NCBI RefSeq assembly: GCF_049723905.1
Contig: NZ_JBJKFD010000001.1
Coordinates: forward strand, 2,666,001 to 2,730,000
Source: G963665185 sp049723905
GTDB lineage: Bacteria > Desulfobacterota > Desulfovibrionia > Desulfovibrionales > Desulfovibrionaceae
Direction of reading: 5' to 3'
DNA: 64,000 bases
Shown here: positions 44,408 through 53,996 of the stretch, in pieces
How the letters are laid out: each line of letters starts with the position of its first letter
Position numbering within the stretch: position 1 is the stretch's first letter
Translations under genes and position numbers: made by a program
Notes under the pieces: model-generated
What the model was told of the DNA's origin: nothing
What the model saw: the letters and a program-made list of their open reading frames with translations, nothing else
Databases searched by the model: none

Positions 44408-45572
44408 CAATATTCTCCTGAAGATCCAACACGTATTGCACATAGAAGGCGGCACCGGCCGACATGCCGTCCTCGTCCAGATCAAACCGCTCGTGGTGCA
44501 GCGAATAGACACAGTCCTTGGCCTCGTTTCTGCAGCCCACAAACGCGTAAAGTCCCGGTATCTTATTCATATAATGTGCGAAGTCCTCACCGCCCGGTGT
44601 GCCGGGCATGCTCACGAGTCCTTCTTCGCCCAGGATCTTGCGCACGGACTGCTCGGCGATCCTGCTGCACTCGGCATTGTTGATCGTGGCGGGAACGCCC
44701 ATGGAATATTCAAATTCGTAGTCCGCCCTGTAGGCCCGGACCGTGTTGGCGATGACGCGCTCGATCATGGTCGGAAGCTGTTCGCGCAGCTCCGGATTGA
44801 AGGTCCGGACCGTGCCTGTAAGGTCGGCGGTCTGGTCGAAAATATTGGAGAGCCTGCCCGAATGGAAGGTGCACACGCTCACCACAACGGTTTCGCGGGG
44901 ATCGATCTCCCGGCTGGCAAGGCTTTGCAGGGCGTCCACCACCTTGGCTCCCACATAGATGGGGTCCACCACGTGGTGCGGCATTGCGCCGTGGCCGCTC
45001 TTTCCGATGATCTTGATCTTCATGGTATCCGAGGAGGTGTACCTCGGCCCGGCATCCACCGAAATGGTGCCGTGTTCCAGAAAGGGGAAAATATGCATGC
45101 CGCAGATTCTGTCCACGTCGTCCAGTTCCCCGGATTCCAACATGGCCAGGGCGCCGCTTACGACTTCTTCCGCAGGCTGAAAAATGAATTTGACTGTACA
45201 ATTCAGCAGGTGGCGGTTTTCCGAAAGCACCTTGGCCGCCGTCAGCAGCATGGCGGTATGGGCGTCGTGGCCGCAGGCGTGCATGACGCCTTCGTTTTCC
45301 GACTTGAATTCCAGATCCTTGATTTCCTGGATCGGCAGCGCGTCGATATCGCAGCGCAGCCCGATGACGGGCGCGGCGGAATTGCCCTTGAGCGTGGCAA
45401 TGGTCCCCGTACCGGCAACCTCCGTGTACGGAATGTCCATTTTGGACAGTTCCGCGCGGATTTTTTCGGCCGTATTGAATTCCTTCCAACTCAATTCAGG
45501 ATGGCTGTGAAAATGACGCCGCATTGCAACGGTATACCCAGCCTGTTCCCGAATCTTTTCCATTACATTCAT
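44400..45572 (-). CDS. M20-family amidohydrolase (hippurate-hydrolase/N-acyl amino acid type)
   Basis: The 390-aa protein has MRRHFHSHPELSWKEF, RCDIDALPIQE, GVMHACGHDAHTA (first zinc His/Asp), FQPAEEVVSGA, and a later GEDFAHY and RNEAKDCVYSLHHERFD. These identify the M20D dizinc amidohydrolases that cleave N-acyl amino acids or dipeptides. ATG 45572 has GGGGG upstream; an earlier in-frame ATG has no ribosome site. Coupled to the downstream cysteine-desulfidase-like gene, it probably supplies that enzyme with free amino acid. Located after the YfcC-type carrier gene with a 130-bp gap. Confidence 0.87.
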   Translation of the reverse strand: MNVMEKIREQAGYTVAMRRHFHSHPELSWKEFNTAEKIRAELSKMDIPYTEVAGTGTIATLKGNSAAPVIGLRCDIDALPIQEIKDLEFKSENEGVMHACGHDAHTAMLLTAAKVLSENRHLLNCTVKFIFQPAEEVVSGALAMLESGELDDVDRICGMHIFPFLEHGTISVDAGPRYTSSDTMKIKIIGKSGHGAMPHHVVDPIYVGAKVVDALQSLASREIDPRETVVVSVCTFHSGRLSNIFDQTADLTGTVRTFNPELREQLPTMIERVIANTVRAYRADYEFEYSMGVPATINNAECSRIAEQSVRKILGEEGLVSMPGTPGGEDFAHYMNKIPGLYAFVGCRNEAKDCVYSLHHERFDLDEDGMSAGAAFYVQYVLDLQENIGE

Positions 45573-45702
45573 TATGCCCCCAACTACTTGAAAACATACT
45601 ATTATCATTGTGCCTGGATTTTCCCGGCTCAATGAATTTGTCCGGGCAGGCGATAACTTTTCCTGCCCGGACAATCCAAACGCTTTGACCAAATCCTAAG
45701 AT

Positions 45703-47130
45703 TTAGAACGGACCGTATCCAACCTCGCAGGCAAAATACAAGAATCCGCAGGCCACAAGAAAGGAAACGACGTGGAACGGAATGATGAACTTGTACCACT
45801 TCCTCAGGGGAACACGGGCCAGTCCCAGATAGATGAGCAGGGTGCCGTTTGTGAACCACAGCGAGTTGGAAATGCCATCGCCGAACTGGTAGGCCAGGAT
45901 GATGGTCTGCCGGGTGATGTGCAGCATGTCGGCCAGGGGAACCAGCACGGGCATCACGGTCATTGCCTGTCCGCTCCCGGAGGGAATGAAGGCGTTGACG
46001 AACATGTTGATGATGTAGATGCCCACGGTCGTGAAGAAGGGGGACACCGTCTGCAGCATGCCCGAAAGCCAGTTGATGATGGGGTCGACCATGCCGCCGG
46101 TGGTCAGAACCCACTGGATGGCACGGGCCACGCCGATGATCAGTGCGCCGGGAAAGGCCGCCCTGGCACCTGCAATCATGGCGTCCGTAATGGCATGGTT
46201 GTCCATGCGGTTCAGGACGCCGACAAGCAGCCCGCCAAACAGAAAAATAGCACTCATGTGGTGCAGGCCCCAGCCTTTTTGCAGCAGCCCGTAAACCGCC
46301 ACGAAAAAGGACATGCCGAAAATGATCAGGGACAGCACCTGCACCTTGTTCAGGTGCCGATCCGTGATTGCGGAAAAATCACGGCGCAGGCTGGAATCGT
46401 CAATGTCCTTGACCAGGCTGAGTTCGGGATTGGCCTTGACCTTTCTGGCATAGTACAAAATGTACGCCATGCTGAGCACGGTATACGTGCCCAGTGCCGT
46501 CAGGCGCAGTGCAGAGCCGGAGAACATGGGCAGCTGGGCGATCTGATGGGAAAGACCGACCGTGTAGATGTTGAACGGAGCCACGGCAAAGCACATCAGA
46601 CACATGAAGCCGGATACCGCCATGCCGACAAGCGCGTCATAGCCCAAAGCCAGACATAGCGAGATGATGATTGGCACAAAGGGGATGACCTGCTCGCTCC
46701 AGCCCAATATACCGCCAAGAAAAGCGAAAAGAAGCATGATGCAGATAAGGACCGTCTGGCTGCCCACCTTTTCCGAGATGGAGGAAATTTTGAGCATGGC
46801 TTTGTCGATGGAACCGGTCCTGTTGTAGACCTCCACCACGCCGCCGATGATCAGCACCAGGAACATCATGCCCGCAGCACCCTGCAGCCCGTTGGGAATG
46901 GAGAGAAAGACGTCCAGGAAGGAGACAGGCGTTCTTTCCACCGAATGATAGCTGTTTGCCACAACGACCATTCTTCCGTTCAGATCCGTTCTGTCGTATG
47001 CCCCGGGAGTAACAAAATATGAAAGAACAGCACAAAAAACGATTACGGAGAACAAGACAAGAAACGGGTTAAGGATCTTCCCTTCTTTTTTTCTTGTGTT
47101 ATCCGTCAGCACTTCTGAACCAACCGCCAT
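45703..47130 (-). CDS. YfcC-family (C4-dicarboxylate/amino-acid-type) membrane carrier
   Basis: The 475-aa membrane protein has roughly 12 segments. Family landmarks are NPFLVLFSVIVFCAVLSYFV, PNGLQGAAGMMFLVLIIGGVVEV, GGILGWSEQVIPFVPI, GQAMTVMPVLVPLADML and QFGDGISNSLWFTNGTLL. These belong to the YfcC/ArcD/AbgT-related anaerobic transporter group, whose members move arginine, ornithine, dipeptides or dicarboxylates. Given its neighbours, a peptide or N-acyl amino acid is a plausible substrate (inference). Confidence 0.8.
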   Translation of the reverse strand: MAVGSEVLTDNTRKKEGKILNPFLVLFSVIVFCAVLSYFVTPGAYDRTDLNGRMVVVANSYHSVERTPVSFLDVFLSIPNGLQGAAGMMFLVLIIGGVVEVYNRTGSIDKAMLKISSISEKVGSQTVLICIMLLFAFLGGILGWSEQVIPFVPIIISLCLALGYDALVGMAVSGFMCLMCFAVAPFNIYTVGLSHQIAQLPMFSGSALRLTALGTYTVLSMAYILYYARKVKANPELSLVKDIDDSSLRRDFSAITDRHLNKVQVLSLIIFGMSFFVAVYGLLQKGWGLHHMSAIFLFGGLLVGVLNRMDNHAITDAMIAGARAAFPGALIIGVARAIQWVLTTGGMVDPIINWLSGMLQTVSPFFTTVGIYIINMFVNAFIPSGSGQAMTVMPVLVPLADMLHITRQTIILAYQFGDGISNSLWFTNGTLLIYLGLARVPLRKWYKFIIPFHVVSFLVACGFLYFACEVGYGPF

Positions 47131-47192
47131 AGTTCCTCTCCTTTTAAAAAACGCTACAGAATAATATCTTTATATCTCAACCAATAACTCTT

Positions 47193-48290
47193 CTAAAAAT
47201 TAAGAATAATGTTCTTTATCAGCTTGCTTGCCTGCTGCATTTCTTCAAACTCGATACGCTCCCGCACGCTATGGGAATTATAGATATTTATTCCCAATGG
47301 TACGGTTTTTATGCCAATGTTGTTTATACATGTGGCATCAAGGCAGCCGAACGATCTTGCGCGCTTAAGTGTAAGTCCGGAGTTTTTGTAAATTTCTTCA
47401 AGACGTTCAAATACATCCGTATGTACGCCAAAATCCGCAGCTGGGATGATATTTGTTTCTTTCATCTTGAAGGTGCATCCGGTTTTTTCGGAAACACTTT
47501 CCGCTAAGGATCGGACACGATGGATTGAAGCCTGCATCTCACCTTCGTTAAAGGCGCGTATCTCAAGGTCAAAACGTGCGTATTGGGGAATGATGTTCGT
47601 CTTTGACAACGAAACAAAGTCACTCACGTTGATACTCAGGCTGTCGCTGATCCTTCCCAGATCTATCTGATGCACAATATCCACAGCGGCTTTAAGGGCA
47701 TTGGCGCTGTCTTCGTAGCCAGTGATGACGTGGGACGAACGTCCGAAGAGTTCGATGTTGAAGCAGGTACGGCAAGGTGTGTGGGTCAGCGCCTCTCCCA
47801 GAACGAAATGGTCGATGACCAGCGCCTCTTCGCTTTCGATATGGGAATAGTCGGCATAGAACGAGCCTTCCAGCCCTACTTCCTGGCAGACGGTGAACAG
47901 CATCTCCACAGGACGGTTGAGACCTTCCGCCTTCTGCAGGTTGGCAATGGCGTCCAGCACCAGGGCTATGGCCAGCTTGCCGTCGGCCCCCAGAATCGTA
48001 TTGCCCTTGCTCTGTATGGTGCCGTTGTCCACGGCAACCTCGATGCCGTTGCCCGGGGCCACGGTGTCCAGGTGAAAAACGAACAAAAAGGGTTTTTTAT
48101 CCGGGTTTCCTTGCACCTTGGCCAAAATGTTCCATCCGTTGGACCCAAGGCTGAGTCCGACTTCCTGGCGGTCGTGCCGGATGCCAAGTTCATCCAGCTC
48201 GTGTTCGATCAACTCGCAGAAATCCCGCTCGTTATGGCTTTCCGAGCCACACTGTACGTATTTGATGAAGCGATTCAGCAGAGTATCCAT
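47193..48290 (-). CDS. PepT-like M20 peptidase
   Basis: The 365-aa enzyme has FVFHLDTVAPG (first zinc His), ILGADGKLAIALVLDAI (bridging Asp), FTVCQEVGLEGSFYADY (catalytic Glu) and the C-terminal SHSVRERIEF, matching the PepT/M20B-like peptidases that trim tripeptides. The start at 48290 has a perfect GGAGG 3 nt before the ATG. It is the first gene of the minus-strand operon; the divergent CdaR-like gene starts 185 bp away. It would cut imported peptides for the downstream M20 and desulfidase enzymes. Confidence 0.85.
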   Translation of the reverse strand: MDTLLNRFIKYVQCGSESHNERDFCELIEHELDELGIRHDRQEVGLSLGSNGWNILAKVQGNPDKKPFLFVFHLDTVAPGNGIEVAVDNGTIQSKGNTILGADGKLAIALVLDAIANLQKAEGLNRPVEMLFTVCQEVGLEGSFYADYSHIESEEALVIDHFVLGEALTHTPCRTCFNIELFGRSSHVITGYEDSANALKAAVDIVHQIDLGRISDSLSINVSDFVSLSKTNIIPQYARFDLEIRAFNEGEMQASIHRVRSLAESVSEKTGCTFKMKETNIIPAADFGVHTDVFERLEEIYKNSGLTLKRARSFGCLDATCINNIGIKTVPLGINIYNSHSVRERIEFEEMQQASKLIKNIILNF

Positions 48291-48475
48291 ACCTCCTCCA
48301 TATAAAATCCAACCATGAAACATTTCTGAGTGAATGTAGCCAGACAATCCTGGAAAAACTATTGGCAAAACAACGGAAAAGACCCCTTGTATTTGTGCTG
48401 ATTCACAAATACAAGGGGCATCATTGCAACTGCTTTGTTCACTTGATATAAATTGGAGAGTTGCAGGAGCACCCA

Positions 48476-49531
48476 ATGCTGGACCAACAACTCATCAATG
48501 AAATCAAAGCAGCACTCGACTCGACGGCTCCCGTCCTGTTCTCCATCTGCGACACCTCCGGCAGGGTCGTGGCCTCCAACGACATCAGCGAAGTCGGCGC
48601 CATGAACCTCGACGCCATCACTGCCATCAACGAAGACCGCAAAGTTCTTCCCCTGTCCAACAGCACGGCCCGCGAATATGCCGTGCCCCTGCGCCACAAC
48701 AGACGATTTATAGGTGCGCTCGTTGTCCGGGGAAGCCAGGCGGAGATGGCAATAGACCTGCTCCGGACGGTCATCGAACTGCTGTACGCGGAAAAGCTCC
48801 GGACCAAAGACCAGCTTCAACAGGCGCAGTTCAGGGAAAAATTCCAACAGGTCTGGATTCAGCGCCAGGACGGCTATGACAGGGATTTCATTGAACAGGG
48901 CAAGCGGCTGGACATCGACATCACCCGAAACCACCAGGTGCTGGTCATCGACGAGCCCGGAGGGGCCAACACACATGCCCACGCCTCCCAACGCCTGATC
49001 GACGCCAACGACTTCCTCCTTACCGACGTTACCCGCTTCACCTGCGTCATCCTGCGGGAAAACAACCTGCTGCAGCAGAAAATTCACCGCATCCTGGCCC
49101 TGCACAGGGAGTGCAAGGTCGCCATCGGCTCCCTGAACAACCATCTGCACACCTCCTACACCGAGGCGGTGCAGAGCCTGAAGATAGGGAAATCCCTCTT
49201 CCCCGGGCAGCAATGCTACCGCTACGAACAATTGGAGCTGGCCATCTGCATTGCCGATGCAGGCATAAAACGTCAGCTGGGCCGGACCTTTGCCGTCCTG
49301 GTAAACGAAGGCCACACGGCACGGCTGGCCCAGACAGCCATCGCCTACATGCAGCACAACGGCAATATCCCGGAGGTCTGCGAAGCCCTGCACATCCACC
49401 GCAACAGCATCCAGTACAGGCTGGGCAAAATAAGGGAACTGTGCGGGCGGGACCTGAAAAACTCCTACGACCTGCTGCATGTGTATGCCTCCTACATTTC
49501 CTATCTTCTCGAACACGGCCCCATCGACTGA
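48476..49531 (+). CDS. CdaR-type transcriptional regulator
   Basis: The 351-aa protein has an N-terminal diacid-recognition-like domain (~1-130, INEIKAALDSTAPVLFSICD, TSGRVVASNDIS) and a C-terminal PucR-type helix-turn-helix (~285-350, AYMQHNGNIPEVCEALHIHR, NSIQYRLGKIRELCG), as in the sugar-diacid regulator CdaR. ATG 48476 with GCAGGAG was chosen; TTG 48461 is not needed. It is divergent from the peptidase operon and upstream of glycerate kinase, which E. coli CdaR controls, so it may regulate both sides. The effector is unknown. Confidence 0.85.
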   Translation: MLDQQLINEIKAALDSTAPVLFSICDTSGRVVASNDISEVGAMNLDAITAINEDRKVLPLSNSTAREYAVPLRHNRRFIGALVVRGSQAEMAIDLLRTVIELLYAEKLRTKDQLQQAQFREKFQQVWIQRQDGYDRDFIEQGKRLDIDITRNHQVLVIDEPGGANTHAHASQRLIDANDFLLTDVTRFTCVILRENNLLQQKIHRILALHRECKVAIGSLNNHLHTSYTEAVQSLKIGKSLFPGQQCYRYEQLELAICIADAGIKRQLGRTFAVLVNEGHTARLAQTAIAYMQHNGNIPEVCEALHIHRNSIQYRLGKIRELCGRDLKNSYDLLHVYASYISYLLEHGPID

Positions 49532-49574
49532 ACAACCGGGCGAATGCCTTCCCTTCAACAACAAGGAAACCTCA

Positions 49575-50735
49575 ATGAATGTATTGGTGGCTATGGATTC
49601 GTTCAAAGGCTCGCTCTCGACAAACGAACTGGCCGACGCGGTTGCCGCGGGAATTTTGGGCGCAGTGCCCGATGCCCGAGTGGTAAAAACCCCCATTGCC
49701 GACGGTGGCGAGGGATTTTGCGACACCCTGCTGGAAGGTCTGGGCGGACGCCGGGTGACGCTCCGGGTGAAGGGCCCGCTGTTCGAGCCCATATCCGCAT
49801 CCTACGGCATCCTGGAAAACGGCGCCGCCATCATGGAGATGGCCTCGGTCGCAGGGCTGCCCCTGGTTCCGGAACACCTGAGAAACCCTCTGGAAACAAC
49901 CACCTTCGGGCTGGGGGAAATGATCAGGGACGCCATGGATAAGGGCTGCCGGGAGTTCATCATCGGCCTTGGCGGCAGCGCCACCAACGACGGCGGCATG
50001 GGCATGGCCGCGGCCCTTGGATACGATTTTCTGGATAGCGACGGAAACGCCCTGGAGCCGGTTGGCCGGTCCCTCGGCCATATAGCAGCCATACGCGCGG
50101 ACAACGTGGTCAAAGGAATTGATACATGCCGCTTTCTGGCAGCCTGCGACGTGGAAAACCCGTTGTGCGGCCCCAACGGAGCGGCTCATGTCTACGGGCC
50201 GCAAAAAGGGGCCGGTCCCGAGGCAGTGCGGCAGCTGGACCAGGGCCTGCAAAACCTGGCACGGGTGATTGCCAGGGACCTGGGCAAATCCGTTGACGGC
50301 CTCGCCGGTGCCGGAGCCGCCGGAGGTCTGGGAGGAGGGCTTTCCGCCTTTCTGCCTGCCGAGTTGCGCCCCGGAGTGGACATCATCTTTGAACAGCTGG
50401 GCATGGAAGAGCTGATCAATGCCGCCGACCTGGTATTTACCGGCGAGGGCAGGTTGGATTTTCAAAGCGTCATGGGCAAGGCCCCTCTGGGCATTGCCAA
50501 GCTGGCTGCCCGCAGAAACACTCCGGTCATCGCCCTGGCAGGAAGCGTGGCCGACGATGCGGACAAGGCCAATGCCCACGGAGTAACCGCCATGTTTTCC
50601 GTTATGGACGGCCCCATGGCGCTGCGCGAAGCCATGGAAAAGGGAAAGGCCGGCCACCTTGTTTCCAAGACGGTCCGTCAGATCATGGGTTTGGTGTCCC
50701 GGCTGACAGCCACGGCAGGCACCACCGGTTCCTGA
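49575..50735 (+). CDS. Glycerate kinase (GckA/GarK family)
   Basis: The 386-aa protein contains NVLVAMDSFKGSLSTNELADAV, PIADGGEGF, IIGLGGSATNDGGMGMAAALG and TGEGRLDFQSVMGKAPLGIAK, which define the type-1 (non-ROK) glycerate kinases that make 2-phosphoglycerate (or 3-phosphoglycerate) from D-glycerate. ATG 49575 follows AAGGAAACC; a 32-residue N-terminal extension from 49479 overlaps the regulator and is not supported. It is probably cotranscribed with the CdaR-like gene 43 bp upstream. Confidence 0.92.
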   Translation: MNVLVAMDSFKGSLSTNELADAVAAGILGAVPDARVVKTPIADGGEGFCDTLLEGLGGRRVTLRVKGPLFEPISASYGILENGAAIMEMASVAGLPLVPEHLRNPLETTTFGLGEMIRDAMDKGCREFIIGLGGSATNDGGMGMAAALGYDFLDSDGNALEPVGRSLGHIAAIRADNVVKGIDTCRFLAACDVENPLCGPNGAAHVYGPQKGAGPEAVRQLDQGLQNLARVIARDLGKSVDGLAGAGAAGGLGGGLSAFLPAELRPGVDIIFEQLGMEELINAADLVFTGEGRLDFQSVMGKAPLGIAKLAARRNTPVIALAGSVADDADKANAHGVTAMFSVMDGPMALREAMEKGKAGHLVSKTVRQIMGLVSRLTATAGTTGS

Positions 50736-50754
50736 GAACTTTTCCCCTGTGCAT

Positions 50755-50789
50755 CATGCAGCCCCGGAAGACGAATCCGGGGCTGCATG
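50755..50789. terminator. Perfect hairpin after the glycerate kinase gene
   Basis: A 14-bp perfect stem (CATGCAGCCCCGGA and complement) with a 7-nt loop lies 20 bp after the stop. It lacks a T run. The remaining 50790-51169 has no recognisable gene. Confidence 0.55.
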
Positions 50790-51169
50790 GCAAGCAGAAG
50801 CTTCCGCCCCCTATCCGCCCCTATCCACCCCGCTCTTCCCATTTCCGTTCCCAAGAATCCCCTTCGGCCGGCGGCAATGCGTATGCACGGCCGTTTGGCA
50901 ATATTACTGACTATTTCGCTTTTTTCTTTATTTCGTAAACAACTCTATGGTAACTGTTTGAACATTCGCGCTTGGAACCGCCAAAGGATGGAACCAAAGA
51001 CGAATACCGCAGCTGCGCGGAGTACCTTGTGTCCGCACTTCGCCGGGTGCGAGGCAGCTCTTGCGCAAACATGTTTTTTGCATCACGCTGACACCACCCG
51101 GACCTTTACAAGGGGTCTGGTTCTTCCGGCCGAACGGCCAGAATTGCAACCCTCTCCAGGGAGCCTTCC

Positions 51170-53440
51170 ATGGAACGCTATCTCTGCATACACGGACATT
51201 TCTACCAGCCCCCCCGCGAGGACCCCTGGCTGGACAAGATTCTTCCCGAAGGTTCAGCCGCCCCGTTCCGCCACTGGAACGAACGCATCTGCCGCGAATC
51301 CTACGCTCCCATGGGATGGGCACGGCGTCTGGACGGGCAGGGACGCATCTGCAACATCGTCAACTGCTTCGAATGGACCAGCTTCAACTTCGGCCCCACC
51401 CTGATGCGCTGGTTGGAACGGGCCGACCCGGACGTTTACGAACGCATCCTTCAGGCCGACAGGCGCAGCGTACGCCGTTTGGGACACGGCAACGCCATGG
51501 CCCAGGTCTGCCACCATGCCATCATGCCGCTGGCCTCGGAGCTGGACAAACACCTTGAAGTGCAATGGGGCATTGCCGACTTTGAAAAACGCTTCAACCG
51601 TTTTCCCGAGGGCATGTGGCTGGCCGAAGCCGCCGTGGATACGCCCACCCTGGAAGTGCTGGCCGAAGCGGGCATCAAGTTCACCCTGCTGGCTCCCCGC
51701 CAGGTCCAATCGGTCGCCCCGCTGGGCAGCGAGGAGTGGCGCGACGTCAACGAATGGGAAGTGGATATCAGCCGCCCCTATCAGGTGGAACTGCCTTCGG
51801 GCCGCACTATTGCCGTCTTTTTCTACAACGGTGGACTGAGCCAGGCCGTGGCCTTCGAACGTCTGCTCGATCATGGGGACAACTTCTGGAACAAGGTCAA
51901 CTCCTCGTGCGGCCCAGGCATCACCGCTCTGGCAACGGACGGGGAAACCTACGGTCATCATTTCAAGTTTGGCGAAATGGCCCTGGCCTACGTGCTGGAG
52001 CAGGCCAACCGAAAGGACAACTACCTGCACGTCACCAACTTCGCCGCATTTCTGGAAAAATTCCCTCCACTCATGAAGGTACGGCTGCACGAGCCTTCCT
52101 CGTGGAGCTGCGTGCACGGCGTGGAGCGCTGGCGCTCGGACTGCGGCTGCTCCAGTGGCGGCCATCCGGAGTGGAACCAGGCGTGGCGCGCCCCTCTGCG
52201 CGAAGCCCTGGACCTGCTCAAAAACAAGGTGGACGCCCATTTCTTTGATAGAGGAAGGGAAGTGTTTACCAATCCGGAAACCGCACTTACCCACTACGGG
52301 CGCGTCTATTGCGGCGCGGAAAATACCGACGACTTCGAGAAACATAATTTCAAGCCCCGGCTTGCCGCCGACAAAAAAGAAGCAGGCTGGAAGCTTCTGG
52401 CCATGCAGAACTGGGCCTTGTCCTCCTTTGCCAGCTGCGCCTGGTTTTTCGACGACCTGGCCCGCATAGAACCGCTCAACGCCATGACCTATGCCCTGCG
52501 TTCCCTGCAGCTGGCCCGGGAAACCGGCATCGAGGACTTTGAACAGCAGATTGTGGACATCCTGGCCCGGGCGTATTCCAACCAGCCCAACGAGGGCAAC
52601 GGCTCCGGCCTGTGGCAGCGGCGCATCTCCATGCGCAGCGAAACCCCGGAACATCTGGCTGCCCAGGGCGTACTGCGGCTGTGGGCGAAAAGAGAGCTGC
52701 CCGCCCCCGGAGAAACCGCCAGGGTGGAATGGCCGGGTGTGGCCCTCAACATCACCCTGGCTCCCCAGGGAAAAAGCAGTAATGTTTTTTCCGGCACCAT
52801 GGAGGTGATGTGGCGGCTGCAGGCAGGGGTGGAACGCTACACCTGGACCACCAAACACGCCTTTGACGCGGACCCCTTTGGCGAAACCTTTTGCGTTACC
52901 CCGGAAGGCGGCGGCAAAGCCCAAACCACCTGCTGCTCGGGAGCCAACCTGCCCTGGAAGAAAAAACAGGCCCTGGTGCACACCTGGGTAACAAACGCCG
53001 AGGCAGTTCTGTGGAAGGAAAAGGTTGAACTGGGCCGGGTGGGCACCTTCATGTTTCTGCCCTGGCAGGACTACCAGTATGCCCAGACTTCGGAAGAAAT
53101 GTGGACCAGCCTGTACTCCGGGCTTATCTGGAACTATGTGCTGGGCGAGGAGCTGGGCGCGGAAGGCGAAGAGGATCTGACCAAATTCCTGGCCCAACGT
53201 TCCGGCATGCACCCCAGCCAGGTGGTGCTTTCCCGCCGTCTTTCCGAAGCCGCCTGCGCCATGGTGCACGAGGACAAACCTGCCGCGGCCCTCGGAATCA
53301 TCAAACGCGCCGCCAAGGTGGGCCTCAAACTCAACCTGTGGGGAATTCAGAACGCGGCCTGGGATTTGGCCGGAGGAAGCCCCATATGGGAAGAACTGGA
53401 AGAACTTGTGGGCATGATCCGCACCTGCATGACGGATTAG
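51170..53440 (+). CDS. GH57-like glycoside hydrolase with DUF3536 domain
   Basis: The 756-aa protein starts YLCIHGHFYQPPRE, the GH57 first motif. It shows GMWLAEAAVD in the region of the catalytic Glu (motif 3) and ITALATDGETYGHHFKFGE with the acid/base Asp (motif 4), then a DUF3536 C-terminal half (~330-756). The GH57 family acts on alpha-glucans by retaining chemistry, so it may cut or rearrange storage glucan; the DUF3536 subgroup is uncharacterised. The ATG follows CAGGGAGCC. It has no signal peptide, so it is cytoplasmic, and it appears monocistronic. Confidence 0.87.
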   Translation: MERYLCIHGHFYQPPREDPWLDKILPEGSAAPFRHWNERICRESYAPMGWARRLDGQGRICNIVNCFEWTSFNFGPTLMRWLERADPDVYERILQADRRSVRRLGHGNAMAQVCHHAIMPLASELDKHLEVQWGIADFEKRFNRFPEGMWLAEAAVDTPTLEVLAEAGIKFTLLAPRQVQSVAPLGSEEWRDVNEWEVDISRPYQVELPSGRTIAVFFYNGGLSQAVAFERLLDHGDNFWNKVNSSCGPGITALATDGETYGHHFKFGEMALAYVLEQANRKDNYLHVTNFAAFLEKFPPLMKVRLHEPSSWSCVHGVERWRSDCGCSSGGHPEWNQAWRAPLREALDLLKNKVDAHFFDRGREVFTNPETALTHYGRVYCGAENTDDFEKHNFKPRLAADKKEAGWKLLAMQNWALSSFASCAWFFDDLARIEPLNAMTYALRSLQLARETGIEDFEQQIVDILARAYSNQPNEGNGSGLWQRRISMRSETPEHLAAQGVLRLWAKRELPAPGETARVEWPGVALNITLAPQGKSSNVFSGTMEVMWRLQAGVERYTWTTKHAFDADPFGETFCVTPEGGGKAQTTCCSGANLPWKKKQALVHTWVTNAEAVLWKEKVELGRVGTFMFLPWQDYQYAQTSEEMWTSLYSGLIWNYVLGEELGAEGEEDLTKFLAQRSGMHPSQVVLSRRLSEAACAMVHEDKPAAALGIIKRAAKVGLKLNLWGIQNAAWDLAGGSPIWEELEELVGMIRTCMTD

Positions 53441-53561
53441 CCAAAGAGCTGTTGTCGAACAACGGCAGCCCACGCGCCGCCTGATGCGGTAAACGGCCCA
53501 CGCCGTAGGTTGTCGGCCATGCGGTGGGATGCAAACCATCCCGCCGAAACAGACATTGCAA

Positions 53562-53600
53562 ACAAAGCCCCCGTTGCCCGCCTGGGATCGGGGGCTTTGT
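53562..53600 (+). terminator. Intrinsic terminator
   Basis: ACAAAGCCCCCG pairs with CGGGGGCTTTGT around a 15-nt loop, 122 bp after the GH57-like stop. Beyond it, 53601-53996 has no gene and is strikingly AT-rich, unlike the rest of the window. Confidence 0.65.
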
Positions 53601-53996
53601 CGTATCCGAAACATATCCCCCGAACCTCTCCACAAGATGCTTTTATATAAGGACTATAGAGAGACTGCGCCCGGCAATGGTTTCCACAATTCCATACGAA
53701 ACAGAACATGCGATTGCGTTGTTACGCTCCATGTTCTGCTCTTCAATTGTTTCAAAATGAAAATATGCTGACAATATTACACAAAAAGACAACAGTTGCA
53801 GAAAATTCGCTGAAGTTATATTTAGCAGGCAAAAGTTACACATAAACAACACATACAATAGACTGGAAATATTTTACCACAGAATACTATTTTTTATAAA
53901 AAAAAGATTGTCAAGAACAAAAGCCGTATGTTTTTTTACCTATGTACTCTCAAAAGAGGTAAAAATTTTACCTTTAATTTTTATATATGAGGGATC

